This document shows, piece after piece, positions 19,040 to 28,162 of a stretch of 64,000 nt of DNA; positions within the stretch are counted from its first letter, which is position 1, and the number at the start of each line of letters is the position of its first letter. The position numbers and the translations under genes are program-made. The notes under the pieces are model-generated. The model was not told where the DNA came from and searched no databases. It worked only from the letters and a program-made list of their open reading frames with translations. Origin of the DNA: Saprospiraceae bacterium (GTDB lineage: Bacteria > Bacteroidota > Bacteroidia > Chitinophagales > Saprospiraceae); assembly GCA_016718205.1 (NCBI GenBank), contig JADKEB010000031.1, positions 1-64,000 on the forward strand, in the 5' to 3' direction.

Positions 19040-20016
19040 ATGGAGATAGCTAATCCTATATATGATGTTGTTTTTAAGTATCTGATGGAAGACAGTAAGG
19101 TAGCCAAAATTATATTGTCCACGCTGACTGATTTAGATATTATCGAATTAGAATTTTTACCACAAGAACTAAGCCATTTCAAAGTTGACGATGACAAAAA
19201 ATTATCGAAACGTTATACCGTTTTCAATTTATCCATCTATAGATTGGATTTTTCAGCCCGAATAAAGGAAAAAGATGGCAATCAAAAACTGATCATCATC
19301 GAAGTGCAGAAATCCAAGTTTACGAATGAGAGCATGAGATTCCGAAAATATCTCGGCAAACAATATATGAACGAAAATTTGTTTGAATGGGCAGAGGATC
19401 ATGCCAAAAATACTTTTAAATCGGGTATTCCGATATTACCGATTTACTTTTTAGGCGAATCATTTTCAGAATTTTCAAATTATCCTGTCATCCACATCAC
19501 CCGAACAGTAAAAGACAGGTATTCCAATGAAGTATTGTCATCCAAAACCAAGTTTATAGATGCCCTTTTTCATGAGGGTATCATCATAAATATCCCGGCA
19601 TTGCGCAAATCACGTCGCGACGAGCTGGAAGTATTATTAAGCATCTTTGATCAAGAAAACAGAGCACAAAATCATCATATCATGAATGTAAAAGAGATAG
19701 ATTTCCCTGAGAAATTCAGACCCGTCATCCGCAGATTACAAAGTGCAACCAGGAAAAGGAAGTTCGGGATATTATGATTGTTGAAGATGATTTCCTATCA
19801 GAACTTCAGGACTATGAAAATAGAATTGTCGACGAGCGCAAGCTCAGAGAAGAAGAGCGCAGGCTTAAAGAAGAAGAGCGCAAGCTCAAAGAAGAAGCCC
19901 AAATGAAGCAAGAAGAAGCAATAAAATTCCTGCTTGAATTGGGCGTTTCAAAAGATGAAATTGCGTCAAAATTAAATATTCCCTTGTCTGATATGAATAG
20001 ATTGATAAAGGAGTAG
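19040..20016 (+). CDS. Rpn/PD-(D/E)XK nuclease-family protein with coiled-coil repeats, one frameshift
   Basis: Begins MEIANPIYDVVFKYLMED, the start of Rpn-type 'recombination-promoting nuclease' proteins found in high copy in Bacteroidota. The nuclease signature is D70 (RLDFSARIK) and E88-x-Q90 (IIIEVQKSK). The main frame ends at 19777. Adding one A near 19754 gives KKEVRDIMIVEDDFLSELQD Y and joins the C-terminal part. That part has tandem heptad-like units (ERKLREEERRLKEEERKLKEE, three 21-bp repeats) and a helix-turn-helix-like end LGVSKDEIASKLNIPLSDMN. The ATG at 19040 is preferred because the earlier one precedes an AGGAGG-like sequence. Flanked by MITEs on both sides. Confidence 0.85.
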
Positions 20017-20027
20017 TAGATAGTAGA

Positions 20028-20062
20028 GCATCTTTGATCAAGAAAACAGAGCACAAAATCAT
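20028..20062 (+). repeat. 35-bp exact copy of an internal rpn segment
   Basis: Bases 20028-20062 are identical to 19641-19675 inside the rpn gene (encoding SIFDQENRAQNH). The match includes gcatctttgatca and agagcacaaaatcat. It looks like the remnant of a second rpn copy or of a tandem duplication, lying just after the stop codon. Confidence 0.85.
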
Positions 20063-20148
20063 TCTATCATCTTTAGATAAATGCTTCGCTTCATCTATAC
20101 AGAAAATCAGTAAATTGACAAACGCTTTTTTTTTCGAAAACCAATTTA

Positions 20149-20333
20149 GAGTATGTTTAAATTTTTATTTCCTTAAAATCAATGTATTATGAACCTTACT
20201 TCAAAATAATCGCCTTATTTAGTTCACCTGCCCACCTACAATATAGTTGGAAGGCAGGCTAAATGCGTTGATTATTTTATTGCCAGAACCATAATCTCTT
20301 GATTTACAGCTAAGAAAAGTTTTAAACATACTC
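20149..20333. mobile_element. MITE-like element, copy B
   Basis: A 185-bp element with inverted ends GAGTATGTTTAAA, flanked by TTA on both sides (20146-20148, 20334-20336). The interior (aatcaatgtattatgaacct, aaaataatcgcc, ... gattattttattgccagaac) is shared with copies C and D. It is itself an imperfect palindrome that could fold into one long hairpin. No ORF. Confidence 0.88.
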
Positions 20334-20374
20334 TTATTTTGCCTATTAGTAAAGAGTAAAATTGATTTAAACTT

Positions 20375-21364
20375 ATGGAAATACAAAATAAGATACCGGT
20401 TTACATTATTACAGGGTTTTTGGGATCAGGAAAAACCACTTTTTTAAACAACCTGATTAAAGATGCCACATATAAAAGGGTAGTAGTCATAGAGAATGAA
20501 ATTGGTAAGGTCAATATTGACGGTGCGATGATCATTGATTCAGTAGATGATGTCATAGAGTTGACTGCAGGATGCCTATGCTGCAATCTAAATGAAAAAC
20601 TATATAGTGTTCTTAGTGGACTCGTGGAGAGAAAAGATGAATTTGATATAATTGTGATAGAAACAACTGGTATAGCTGATCCGGCTGGAGTAGTGGAAAC
20701 TTTTTGGATTGATGGCTTTATGGAGAGAAACTTCACTGTGATGTCAACCATATGTCTGGCCGATGCTCAAAATATGCGCACCAGTATTGAAATCACAGAA
20801 GAAGCAAGAAGGCAAATTGCTTTTTCTGATATTGTCCTACTAAATAAGACAGATACTGCTGAAGTAGAAGAACTTTCTTCATTGACATCTTTGATCAATG
20901 ACATCAATCCGGGAGTAATCACTTATCATGGACAATTTGGCAAGTTTCCAAGTGATAAGATATTACAATACACTGCCAATAGTAAAGTGACCGTTCAAAA
21001 CAAGATTCAAGCCCTACATAAACAGTATACTCACAAACACAAGGGAATCAATACTTTTACTCTGACTTATGATCAGCCATTTGATTTTAACAGGTTGAGG
21101 CACACCTTGATGTTGCTGATCCAGGTGAATAAAAATCAGATATACAGAATTAAGGGATTTGTTGATATACCGGATATGGAAAACAGGATTTTGATTCAAT
21201 CAGTTTATCAAAGCTTTAGAGTAGAAGAGGGATCAGTTTGGGGTGAGAATGAAACCAGACAAAGCAAAATTGTATTCATTGGTAATGATGTAGCCAAAGA
21301 AAGCATTGAAAGGATGTTTAAGCAATGCCTGTTAAAACCTGCTGTGCAAACTGCCGAAAGTTGA
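20375..21364 (+). CDS. CobW/COG0523-family G3E GTPase (metallochaperone-like)
   Basis: A 329-aa GTPase: P-loop GFLGSGKTT at residues 14-22, the metal-binding C67-x-C69-C70 (AGCLCCNL), ETTGIADP switch motif and NKTD base-recognition motif. The C-terminal CobW domain starts about residue 215 (GINTFTLTYDQPFDFNRLRH). The family moves zinc, cobalt or other metals to client enzymes; zinc homeostasis is the commonest role. Only short histidine stretches are present (KQYTHKHKGI), so the metal cannot be named. No client gene is adjacent; the korAB operon converges on it. Confidence 0.9.
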   Translation: MEIQNKIPVYIITGFLGSGKTTFLNNLIKDATYKRVVVIENEIGKVNIDGAMIIDSVDDVIELTAGCLCCNLNEKLYSVLSGLVERKDEFDIIVIETTGIADPAGVVETFWIDGFMERNFTVMSTICLADAQNMRTSIEITEEARRQIAFSDIVLLNKTDTAEVEELSSLTSLINDINPGVITYHGQFGKFPSDKILQYTANSKVTVQNKIQALHKQYTHKHKGINTFTLTYDQPFDFNRLRHTLMLLIQVNKNQIYRIKGFVDIPDMENRILIQSVYQSFRVEEGSVWGENETRQSKIVFIGNDVAKESIERMFKQCLLKPAVQTAES

Positions 21365-21393
21365 TTTAAGAATATGATTAAACGTACTCTAAT

Positions 21394-22446
21394 TTATCTG
21401 TAACTTGCACAGATTTTTTCCAGATTTTCACTTCCCGGATTTAAATCTATTTCAGTCAACTGGTTGAGTGGAGTGTTTGTCGTATTCAATAAATCATTTA
21501 GTTCTACACTCTTATTATCCACATAAAGCAATCCTGTCAAAATCTCTTGTTTGGTTCTTGCTTTATGTAAAGCGGTGATGATGGATAGCTTGTCTTCAGG
21601 GTCCCATTCAGGAGATATCTTATGCAATCTAATCATGGACCCGTCATGCATTTCAACCATTTTTACTTTTGTATGGTCATACGCGGTTGTTATTTCTTCC
21701 TTTACAGGTACAAAATCCAGAGTTGAAAGTGCTTCATTGTGCTCCCTGACATAATCATATGATTTTGTCGATCCCTGATTATTATTGAATGTCACACATG
21801 GCGAAATCACGTTGATAAATGAAAATCCGGAGTGCGCCAAAGCAGCTTTTATCAATGGTGTAAGCTGTGCTTTGTCTCCACTGAAACTTTGTGCTACAAA
21901 AGTAGCGCCCAACTCAATGGACATAGCACACAGGTCGATGCCTTCAAATGTATTCATATGCCCGGACTTAGATATCGAACCGTAATCTGCAGTTGCTGAA
22001 TCCTGACCTTTGGTCAATCCATAGCAACCATTGTTCATCACGATGTATGTCATATTTAGATTGCGTCTGACTACGTGCACGAATTGACCCATTCCAATAG
22101 ATGCTGAGTCACCATCTCCTGATACACCCAAATAAACCATGGATCGGTTGGCCAGATTAGCACCTGTTGTGACAGATGGCATTCTACCGTGTACAGAGTT
22201 AAAACCGTGGGAATTGCTGAGAAAATATGCCGGTGTCTTGGATGAACAACCTATACCCGACATCTTGGCTACTCTATGGGGCTCGATATTAAGTTCAAAA
22301 CAAGCATCAACGATAGATGCACTTATAGAGTCATGACCACACCCTGCACATAATGTGGATAATGATCCTTCGTAATCTTTTTTTGTGTACCCCAATGGAT
22401 TTTTGACCAATCTTGGGTGGGCAAATTTCGGTTTTATATAAGTCAT
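21394..22446 (-). CDS. korB: 2-oxoacid:ferredoxin oxidoreductase, beta subunit
   Basis: The 350-aa thiamine-pyrophosphate subunit. It carries LCAGCGHDSISASIVDACFE near residue 33, the TPP motif GDGDSASIGMGQFVHVVRRN with following NNGCYGLTKGQ, and GATFVAQSFSGD. It pairs with the alpha subunit encoded 9 bp upstream to oxidise a 2-oxoacid, most likely 2-oxoglutarate, to the acyl-CoA with reduction of ferredoxin. The extended C-terminus after residue 290 is family-typical. Last gene of a three-gene operon. Confidence 0.92.
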   Translation of the reverse strand: MTYIKPKFAHPRLVKNPLGYTKKDYEGSLSTLCAGCGHDSISASIVDACFELNIEPHRVAKMSGIGCSSKTPAYFLSNSHGFNSVHGRMPSVTTGANLANRSMVYLGVSGDGDSASIGMGQFVHVVRRNLNMTYIVMNNGCYGLTKGQDSATADYGSISKSGHMNTFEGIDLCAMSIELGATFVAQSFSGDKAQLTPLIKAALAHSGFSFINVISPCVTFNNNQGSTKSYDYVREHNEALSTLDFVPVKEEITTAYDHTKVKMVEMHDGSMIRLHKISPEWDPEDKLSIITALHKARTKQEILTGLLYVDNKSVELNDLLNTTNTPLNQLTEIDLNPGSENLEKICASYR

Positions 22447-22455
22447 TGGTTGAAA

Positions 22456-24261
22456 TTAGTTTGATGGTTGAAAAACAGCAGCATTTATATGTTGCATAAT
22501 CAAATCTGCGGTGATGGGTGTTCCATCATAATTCAGGATTTTTTGGAGCTTTTTCGGATTGATTTCAAGCTCATTGATCAGGAGTGCTCTCATCTGAGCA
22601 TCTCGATTTTGCTCTATGACAAAGACTTTTTCATGGTTTTCGATAAAGTCCGCTACATCCTGTTGAAACGGAAAGCTCTTAAGCCTCATAGCATCCAAAA
22701 CGACACCATGCTCTTTAAGTATGTCTAATGCTTCTAATGCAGCATGTGTACTTGTACCAAAAAAGACAACTCCTATATCCGATTGCTGCTTTTGCTGATA
22801 GAACTGTGGTTTTGGAATAAGACTTTTGGCTGTTTCCATTTTTCTCACCAACCTGTCCATAATACGAACGTATGTAGGAGAATCTTCCGAATAGGCGGCT
22901 TTTTCGTCATGTGAGCTACCTCTTGTAAAATAAGACCCTTTAGTAGGATGTGTGGCAGGAAGAGTTCGGTACGGAATCCCATCACCATCTACATCTTTGT
23001 ATCTACCCCAATCCTGCAATCTGTTGAGATCATCGGCATTGAGTACTTTGCCTCGATCATACTTTCTGTTATTATCCCACTTGAAAGGTGCAGTCATATG
23101 ATCATTCATTCCGAGATCAAGGTCTGTCATCATGATCACTGGTGTCTGCAGACGTTCTGCATAATCAAAAGCATCAGCCATCATTTCAAAACATTCTGTT
23201 GGCGTGGATGGTATCAATAAAACATGCTTGGTATCTCCATGGGATGCATAAGCTGCTGAGATAAAATCAGATTGCTGTGTACGGGTAGGCATACCTGTAG
23301 AAGGCCCAGCTCTTTGTACATCTACCAATACTACGGGAATTTCTGAATAATAAGCCAGACCTAAAAACTCAGACATCAAAGATAATCCCGGGCCGCTTGT
23401 TGCTGTAAATGCTCTGGCACCATTCCAGTTGGCCCCGATGGCCATACCTATTGCACTTAGTTCATCTTCAGCCTGAACTATTGAAAAATTGTTTTTTCCT
23501 GTTACGGGATCAATTCTTAATTTTTTGGCATAAGACTCAAATGAACTCACTAATGAAGTGGATGGAGTAATAGGATACCAGGATACCACTGACGCTCCTC
23601 CATATACGGCTCCAAGGCCAGCTGCAGAATTTCCATCTATCATGATGGCGTCACCTACAAGGTCTCTACGTTCCACCCTGAATTCCAAAGGATATTTGAA
23701 ATTTTGCTCTATATATTTGATGCCCAGGTTAAGAGCCTGCATATTAGGAGCAATCAGTTTTTCTTTACCTTTGAATTGGTCACCAAACAACGATTCTATC
23801 TCTTTAATATCGATATCAAGTAGTTTGGCAACGGCTCCAACGTATACTATATTTTTAAACAACTGTTTTTGTCTCGGGTCGGAAAATTCATTATTACAAA
23901 GTTCCATTAAAGGCACACCTATATAATGAATGTCTTCCCTTATGAATTCATCATGAAGTTTTCTGGTTGAATCATAAAGAAAGTAACCTCCTTGTTTTAC
24001 ACTACCTATGTCGCGCTTAAAACTTTGAGGATTTACACTCACCATAAGATCGATTCCTTCTTTTCTACCCAGATACCCTTTTTCGCAGACACGAACCTCA
24101 TACCACGTTGGCAGTCCCTGGATATTGGAAGGAAATATATTTTTTGCGGATACCGGTATGCCCATCCTGAATATGGATTTGGCAAATAAGAAGCTAGCAC
24201 TTGCTGATCCGGTACCATTAACATTGGCAAATCTGACTACAAAATCATTAATTCTACTCAT
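22456..24261 (-). CDS. korA: 2-oxoacid:ferredoxin oxidoreductase, fused gamma-alpha subunit
   Basis: A 601-aa protein. Residues 1-190 are the gamma domain (FANVNGTGSASASFLFAKSI FRMG). The alpha domain follows from about 205 with GAVYGGASVVSWYPITPSTS, GPGLSLMSEFLGLAYYSEIP and TRTQQSD. The C-terminal third has the transketolase-like domain (VFFGTSTHAALEALDIL, FVIEQNRDAQMRALL). The start at 24261 overlaps the stop of the upstream flavoprotein (ATGA), showing translational coupling. The substrate could be 2-oxoglutarate or another 2-oxoacid; sequence alone does not decide. Confidence 0.92.
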   Translation of the reverse strand: MSRINDFVVRFANVNGTGSASASFLFAKSIFRMGIPVSAKNIFPSNIQGLPTWYEVRVCEKGYLGRKEGIDLMVSVNPQSFKRDIGSVKQGGYFLYDSTRKLHDEFIREDIHYIGVPLMELCNNEFSDPRQKQLFKNIVYVGAVAKLLDIDIKEIESLFGDQFKGKEKLIAPNMQALNLGIKYIEQNFKYPLEFRVERRDLVGDAIMIDGNSAAGLGAVYGGASVVSWYPITPSTSLVSSFESYAKKLRIDPVTGKNNFSIVQAEDELSAIGMAIGANWNGARAFTATSGPGLSLMSEFLGLAYYSEIPVVLVDVQRAGPSTGMPTRTQQSDFISAAYASHGDTKHVLLIPSTPTECFEMMADAFDYAERLQTPVIMMTDLDLGMNDHMTAPFKWDNNRKYDRGKVLNADDLNRLQDWGRYKDVDGDGIPYRTLPATHPTKGSYFTRGSSHDEKAAYSEDSPTYVRIMDRLVRKMETAKSLIPKPQFYQQKQQSDIGVVFFGTSTHAALEALDILKEHGVVLDAMRLKSFPFQQDVADFIENHEKVFVIEQNRDAQMRALLINELEINPKKLQKILNYDGTPITADLIMQHINAAVFQPSN

Positions 24262-26042
24262 GCATAACAAAAATGACCTGCCTTGGCAGTATTATATAAA
24301 AATTGTTTCATATCCCAGGCTGCGGTAGGGCATCGTTCAGCACATAAACCGCAGTGTAAACACATATCTTCATCTTTTACCATGACTCTGCCGGTCTTCA
24401 ATATATCAGAAACCATAATATCCTGAGTCTTATTTATGGCAGGTACCAACAACTTCATCCGAAGCGTCTCTTCATCATCCTCGTTGCTTGTAAAATTGAT
24501 ACAACTTGTCGGACAAATATCCATACAAGCGTCACATTCGATACATTTACTTTCCGTAAACACTGTTTGAACATCACAATTGAGACATCTTTGGGCTTCT
24601 TTAAACGCCGTTTTTAGGTCAAAACCTAATTCTACCTCCTTTTTCCTGTCTCTCAAGGTCTCTTTTTTGTCTGCTTGAGGGACCACATATCTCAAATCAA
24701 CAGTGACATCATTATCGTAACTCCACTCATGGATGCCCATCTTAGTGCTAAAAAGTTTTACATTCGGTGCAGGTCGGTTATTAATATCTTCGCCATTGCA
24801 ATATAAATCAATTGAAACTGCTGCCTGATGACCTTGTGCTACTGCTGTGATTACGTTTTTAGGTCCCAAAGCAGCATCACCACCAAAAAATACACCCGAT
24901 CTTGTTGAAGCAAAAGTCTTTTCATCGAGCACAGGCATATCCCAATTGTCAAATTCTATTCCCAGGTCTCTTTCTATCCACTCAAATCGATTTTCCTGCC
25001 CGATAGCTACAATGACATCATCAGCAGGAATGAAAACATCCGGTTCTCCTGTAGGTATCAGGGATCTTTTTCCATTTTCCCAGTGAGCGTATACTTTTTC
25101 AAAAGTCATACCTTTAAGCTTCCCTTCTTCGACCACAAATTGTTTTGGTACGTGATTATCCAGAATAGGTATATCTTCATGCATAGCATCTTCTTTTTCC
25201 CAAGGAGAGGCTTTCATTTCTCCAAACGGGCTTCTCACCACTACTTTGACTTGTTCTCCTCCCAGTCTTCTTGATGTCCTGCAGCAGTCCATGGCGGTAT
25301 TGCCACCACCAAGAACGATGACATTTTTTCCTATTTTGCTGGTGTGTTCAAATGCAACACTTGCCAGCCATTCTATGCCGATATGTATATTTGCCTTCCC
25401 TTCTTCACGTCCCGGGACTATGAGATCTTTGCCTTTTGGTGCACCTGTACCTACAAAAATGGCATCATAACCTTTGTTTACAATATCTTTTAAGCTGGTG
25501 ACATACTGATTGAAGTGTGTATGGATACCCATATCCAGGATGTAATTGACCTCATGATCCAGCACTTCTTCGGGCAATCTGAATGCCGGTATCTGACTGC
25601 GCATCATGCCGCCACCTTTTTTCTGATCATCATAAAGATCTATCTCATATCCTAAAGGTGCCAAATCTCTTGCAACTGACAGAGAAGCAGGTCCGCCACC
25701 TATTAAAGCTATCTTGTTGCCGTTTTTAATTGTTGGAATATCAGGAAGTAGATGCGTGATATCATCTTTATAGTCAGCGGCCACTCTTTTTAGCCTGCAA
25801 ATAGCTACCGGTTCTTCTTCTACACGTCCTCTTCTGCAAGCAGGTTCGCAGGGTCGGTCGCATGTTCTGCCCAATACACCAGGGAAAACATTGGATTCCC
25901 AGTTGATCATATAGGCTTCGGTATATTTTCCGGCAGCTATGAGCCTGATATATTCCGGTACGGGAGTATGGGCCGGACAGGCATGCTGACAGTCTACTAC
26001 TTTATGAAAGTATTCGGGGTCATGGGTGTTGGTGGGCTTCAT
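24258..26042 (-). CDS. GltD-like FAD/NAD(P) oxidoreductase with two [4Fe-4S] ferredoxin motifs
   Basis: A 594-aa flavoprotein. The N-terminal iron-sulfur region has CQHACPAHTPVPEYI and CDRPCEPACRRGR, as in the small subunit of glutamate synthase. FAD site: IALIGGGPASLSVARDLAPL (about residue 147). NADPH site: NVIVLGGGNTAMDCCRTSRR. At the C-terminus is a 2[4Fe-4S] ferredoxin: CIECDACMDICPTSC and CLHCGLCAERCPTA. Coupled to korA and korB, it likely links the 2-oxoacid oxidoreductase to NAD(P)H, carrying electrons between its own clusters and pyridine nucleotide. First gene of the operon. Confidence 0.92.
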   Translation of the reverse strand: MKPTNTHDPEYFHKVVDCQHACPAHTPVPEYIRLIAAGKYTEAYMINWESNVFPGVLGRTCDRPCEPACRRGRVEEEPVAICRLKRVAADYKDDITHLLPDIPTIKNGNKIALIGGGPASLSVARDLAPLGYEIDLYDDQKKGGGMMRSQIPAFRLPEEVLDHEVNYILDMGIHTHFNQYVTSLKDIVNKGYDAIFVGTGAPKGKDLIVPGREEGKANIHIGIEWLASVAFEHTSKIGKNVIVLGGGNTAMDCCRTSRRLGGEQVKVVVRSPFGEMKASPWEKEDAMHEDIPILDNHVPKQFVVEEGKLKGMTFEKVYAHWENGKRSLIPTGEPDVFIPADDVIVAIGQENRFEWIERDLGIEFDNWDMPVLDEKTFASTRSGVFFGGDAALGPKNVITAVAQGHQAAVSIDLYCNGEDINNRPAPNVKLFSTKMGIHEWSYDNDVTVDLRYVVPQADKKETLRDRKKEVELGFDLKTAFKEAQRCLNCDVQTVFTESKCIECDACMDICPTSCINFTSNEDDEETLRMKLLVPAINKTQDIMVSDILKTGRVMVKDEDMCLHCGLCAERCPTAAWDMKQFLYNTAKAGHFCYA

Positions 26043-26640
26043 AATTACTTTTTCACATTCCTTTTCAAATGCAGTAAAAACAGGTCATTTGATTTAATAA
26101 AGTGTTTATTTAAAACTTTCAGAGTAAATATGCGGCAAATATATGCTTTAATAATATTTATACCATACCCAATTTAAATGAATTTTATCAACTTAGTATT
26201 TGCATTAATTAAAAACAGAATGAAATTTTGTTTTAAAGATATATGCATTTAAAAATAAAATTTTATGCCAGCAAGTACGGCTTTACTGTAATAACATTTT
26301 GGCACCAGGAAAAAAATATTTTTCAATACTACCTAAATATCTAAAATGAGATTCGTAGTGAGAGCTTCAAATACAATAAAATCAGCACTTTTAGCGACAA
26401 ATCATACTGTGTGCAGCTTTCGCTGTAGTCCCGCTGCAGCATAGCTGCACACAGTATGGTGCATGACTGAACGGTGCGACAGCAAAATTGAGAAGTAGCT
26501 CAATTTAGTGAAGGAACCGTCAGCACACCCGACGGCATGGTCATGTTGTTTCATAGGTCAGAATATAGTATTTGGAGGTCGTAATAGATTATCATTTTAG
26601 ATTTTTAGGTACTATATCATTTCAATTAATCCGCATAGAT
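26043..26640. other. 598-bp non-coding region with strong hairpin
   Basis: No supported gene. It separates the korAB operon promoter side from the lepB operon end. The middle part (about 26395-26550) is markedly more G+C rich than its surroundings and carries the hairpin listed separately and a second small one (ccgtc..gacgg, about 26518-26535). It looks like an inserted structured element. Confidence 0.55.
26403..26458. repeat. 16-bp perfect inverted repeat
   Basis: catactgtgtgcagct (26403-26418) is the exact reverse complement of agctgcacacagtatg (26443-26458), with a 24-base GC-rich centre (cgctgtag, cgctgcagc) that can pair further. It has no T run, so it is not a simple terminator. It could be the stem of a small mobile palindrome or a structured RNA. 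Confidence 0.8.
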
Positions 26641-27267
26641 TCAACCTGCACTTTTCTTATATTGCCCTTTGAAGTTCTTTTCTCCTGACTTGATTGGTAT
26701 ATCTATATTATTTTCTTTAGGAGGAATCGGACAATTGAATCCGTCACTATAGGCACACCAGGGATTATAAGATTTGTTGAAATCTATAGTGATTTTTCCT
26801 TCATGGATATCGGTCACAAGTAAGTTGATATATCTGCCTCCACCATATGTTTCTTCTCCGTTGGTGGGATCTTTAAATGGCAAAAACAGATTGTTTTTAT
26901 AAAGTGGATTGATGGGTTGATGTATATTTTTGTATAAATGAAGGACCATAGTCTTGTCATTAAAAGGACATCTGGCTATGGTATGGAGTATATATGTTCT
27001 TGTCACACCACTGTAAGTAGGCATTTCGAATGGTGTGGGATTTTTTGCCGTCTCACAGTCGCATCGAAGTTTCCAGTCAGGGTTTGCTGAGAAAAAATCC
27101 AGATGTTTCAGATCATCTTGCCCTAATGGTGAACGTGGATTGGCCAGAAAACCAGTTTTATACTGTTTGATGTATTCTGAAAATTCATGGTCATAAGATA
27201 CCATTTGTTTGGTTCCTGCACATTGTATCAGAAAAATCCATACGAGGAGTAAAGAAAAACTTCTCAT
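26641..27267 (-). CDS. DUF1684-family lipoprotein
   Basis: A 208-aa protein with signal MRSFSLLLVWIFLIQCAGTK (lipobox IQC16). Core motifs: DWKLRCDCE, PTYSGVTRTYILHTI, LPFKDPTNGEETYGGGRYIN, and the signature near the end DFNKSYNPWCAYSDGFNCPI PPKENN. The family is common in Bacteroidota and has no established biochemical role. Last of three tightly spaced genes after lepB (4-bp gap), so likely co-transcribed. Confidence 0.85.
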   Translation of the reverse strand: MRSFSLLLVWIFLIQCAGTKQMVSYDHEFSEYIKQYKTGFLANPRSPLGQDDLKHLDFFSANPDWKLRCDCETAKNPTPFEMPTYSGVTRTYILHTIARCPFNDKTMVLHLYKNIHQPINPLYKNNLFLPFKDPTNGEETYGGGRYINLLVTDIHEGKITIDFNKSYNPWCAYSDGFNCPIPPKENNIDIPIKSGEKNFKGQYKKSAG

Positions 27268-27271
27268 TGTT

Positions 27272-28159
27272 TTATTGTTTGTTGTTTACAAAAACCACTT
27301 TATCACCTGAAGCTGTGATTCTGTTGATTTGATGGATGCCACGGTCTGCCATATCAGCAATTTCTTTCCAAATATCTGTCAATCCCGGCTGTAACATTTT
27401 AATTTTTGATCCATCTGATGTCAAAATGTTACCATTGGGCAATAATTCAAAATCTTCACGTCCGGCTGGCATCTGACAGATGGTAGCGATTTTTTTGGAT
27501 GTAGCATGATATGACTTAAGTTGCCAGGTATCGGGGGTGATCTTGTGTACAAAAAACAGTTGACCCTTGCCGTCATATTTAAGGCATCGGCCTATGTTTT
27601 CGCTGACTAATGTGTTTTTTCCGGTGCCAATATCTGCTATCATCAATTTGTGTGGGCTTCCTACCAGAAAAAGGGCAACTTCATTTTTATTTATCCAGCT
27701 GTAATAGCCTATATTTTTAAGTGCAGGTAGTATTCTGAAGCCGGGACCACTTCTATCTTCAGGATAGCTCCACAAACTTTGATCTTTACCATCAGGCTCT
27801 ATTCTAACACACGATACACGACCTTTTTGGGGTGCATGATTTGCAGAAAACTCACTTATACTTTCAGTATCTGAAAACTTAAAAAATTCTTTCGAATTTA
27901 TATTTACCCGGTAAAGGTCGGTATATCTGCTTGTATCTTTACCCACTGTTACAAAAAGCTCATCCTTTGATACAAAATTGGGTTGATTGTTGTAGCCGTT
28001 TTTGTTAAAGTCATTTATAAAAGTGACACTCATAAGCTGAGGTTGCGTACCGAGATTCGAAAATACAGCAAGGTAAATATCCGTTTTTGGCAATTGTGCT
28101 ACACAAGTAGATAGTAAGATCAGCGATCCAAAAAGGATTGTCAGCAAGTATTTCATCAA
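27272..28159 (-). CDS. Secreted TolB-like beta-propeller protein
   Basis: A 295-aa protein with signal peptide (MMKYLLTILFGSLILLSTCV AQ). Repeated PD40/WD40-like strands: QPNFVSKDELFVTVGKDTSR YTDLYRVN, EFSANHAPQKGRVSCVR, NKNEVALFLVGSPHKLMIAD and GNILTSDGSKIKML. These fit a six-bladed propeller in the periplasm. The cellular role is unknown; such proteins often bind other envelope proteins. It starts 3 bp after the lepB stop. Confidence 0.75.
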   Translation of the reverse strand: MMKYLLTILFGSLILLSTCVAQLPKTDIYLAVFSNLGTQPQLMSVTFINDFNKNGYNNQPNFVSKDELFVTVGKDTSRYTDLYRVNINSKEFFKFSDTESISEFSANHAPQKGRVSCVRIEPDGKDQSLWSYPEDRSGPGFRILPALKNIGYYSWINKNEVALFLVGSPHKLMIADIGTGKNTLVSENIGRCLKYDGKGQLFFVHKITPDTWQLKSYHATSKKIATICQMPAGREDFELLPNGNILTSDGSKIKMLQPGLTDIWKEIADMADRGIHQINRITASGDKVVFVNNKQ

Positions 28160-28162
28160 TGT

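Noticed and set aside
21394..26042. Evidence for a reductive TCA cycle
   Set aside because: A 2-oxoacid:ferredoxin oxidoreductase alone is not enough; no ATP-citrate lyase or fumarate reductase is present in the window.
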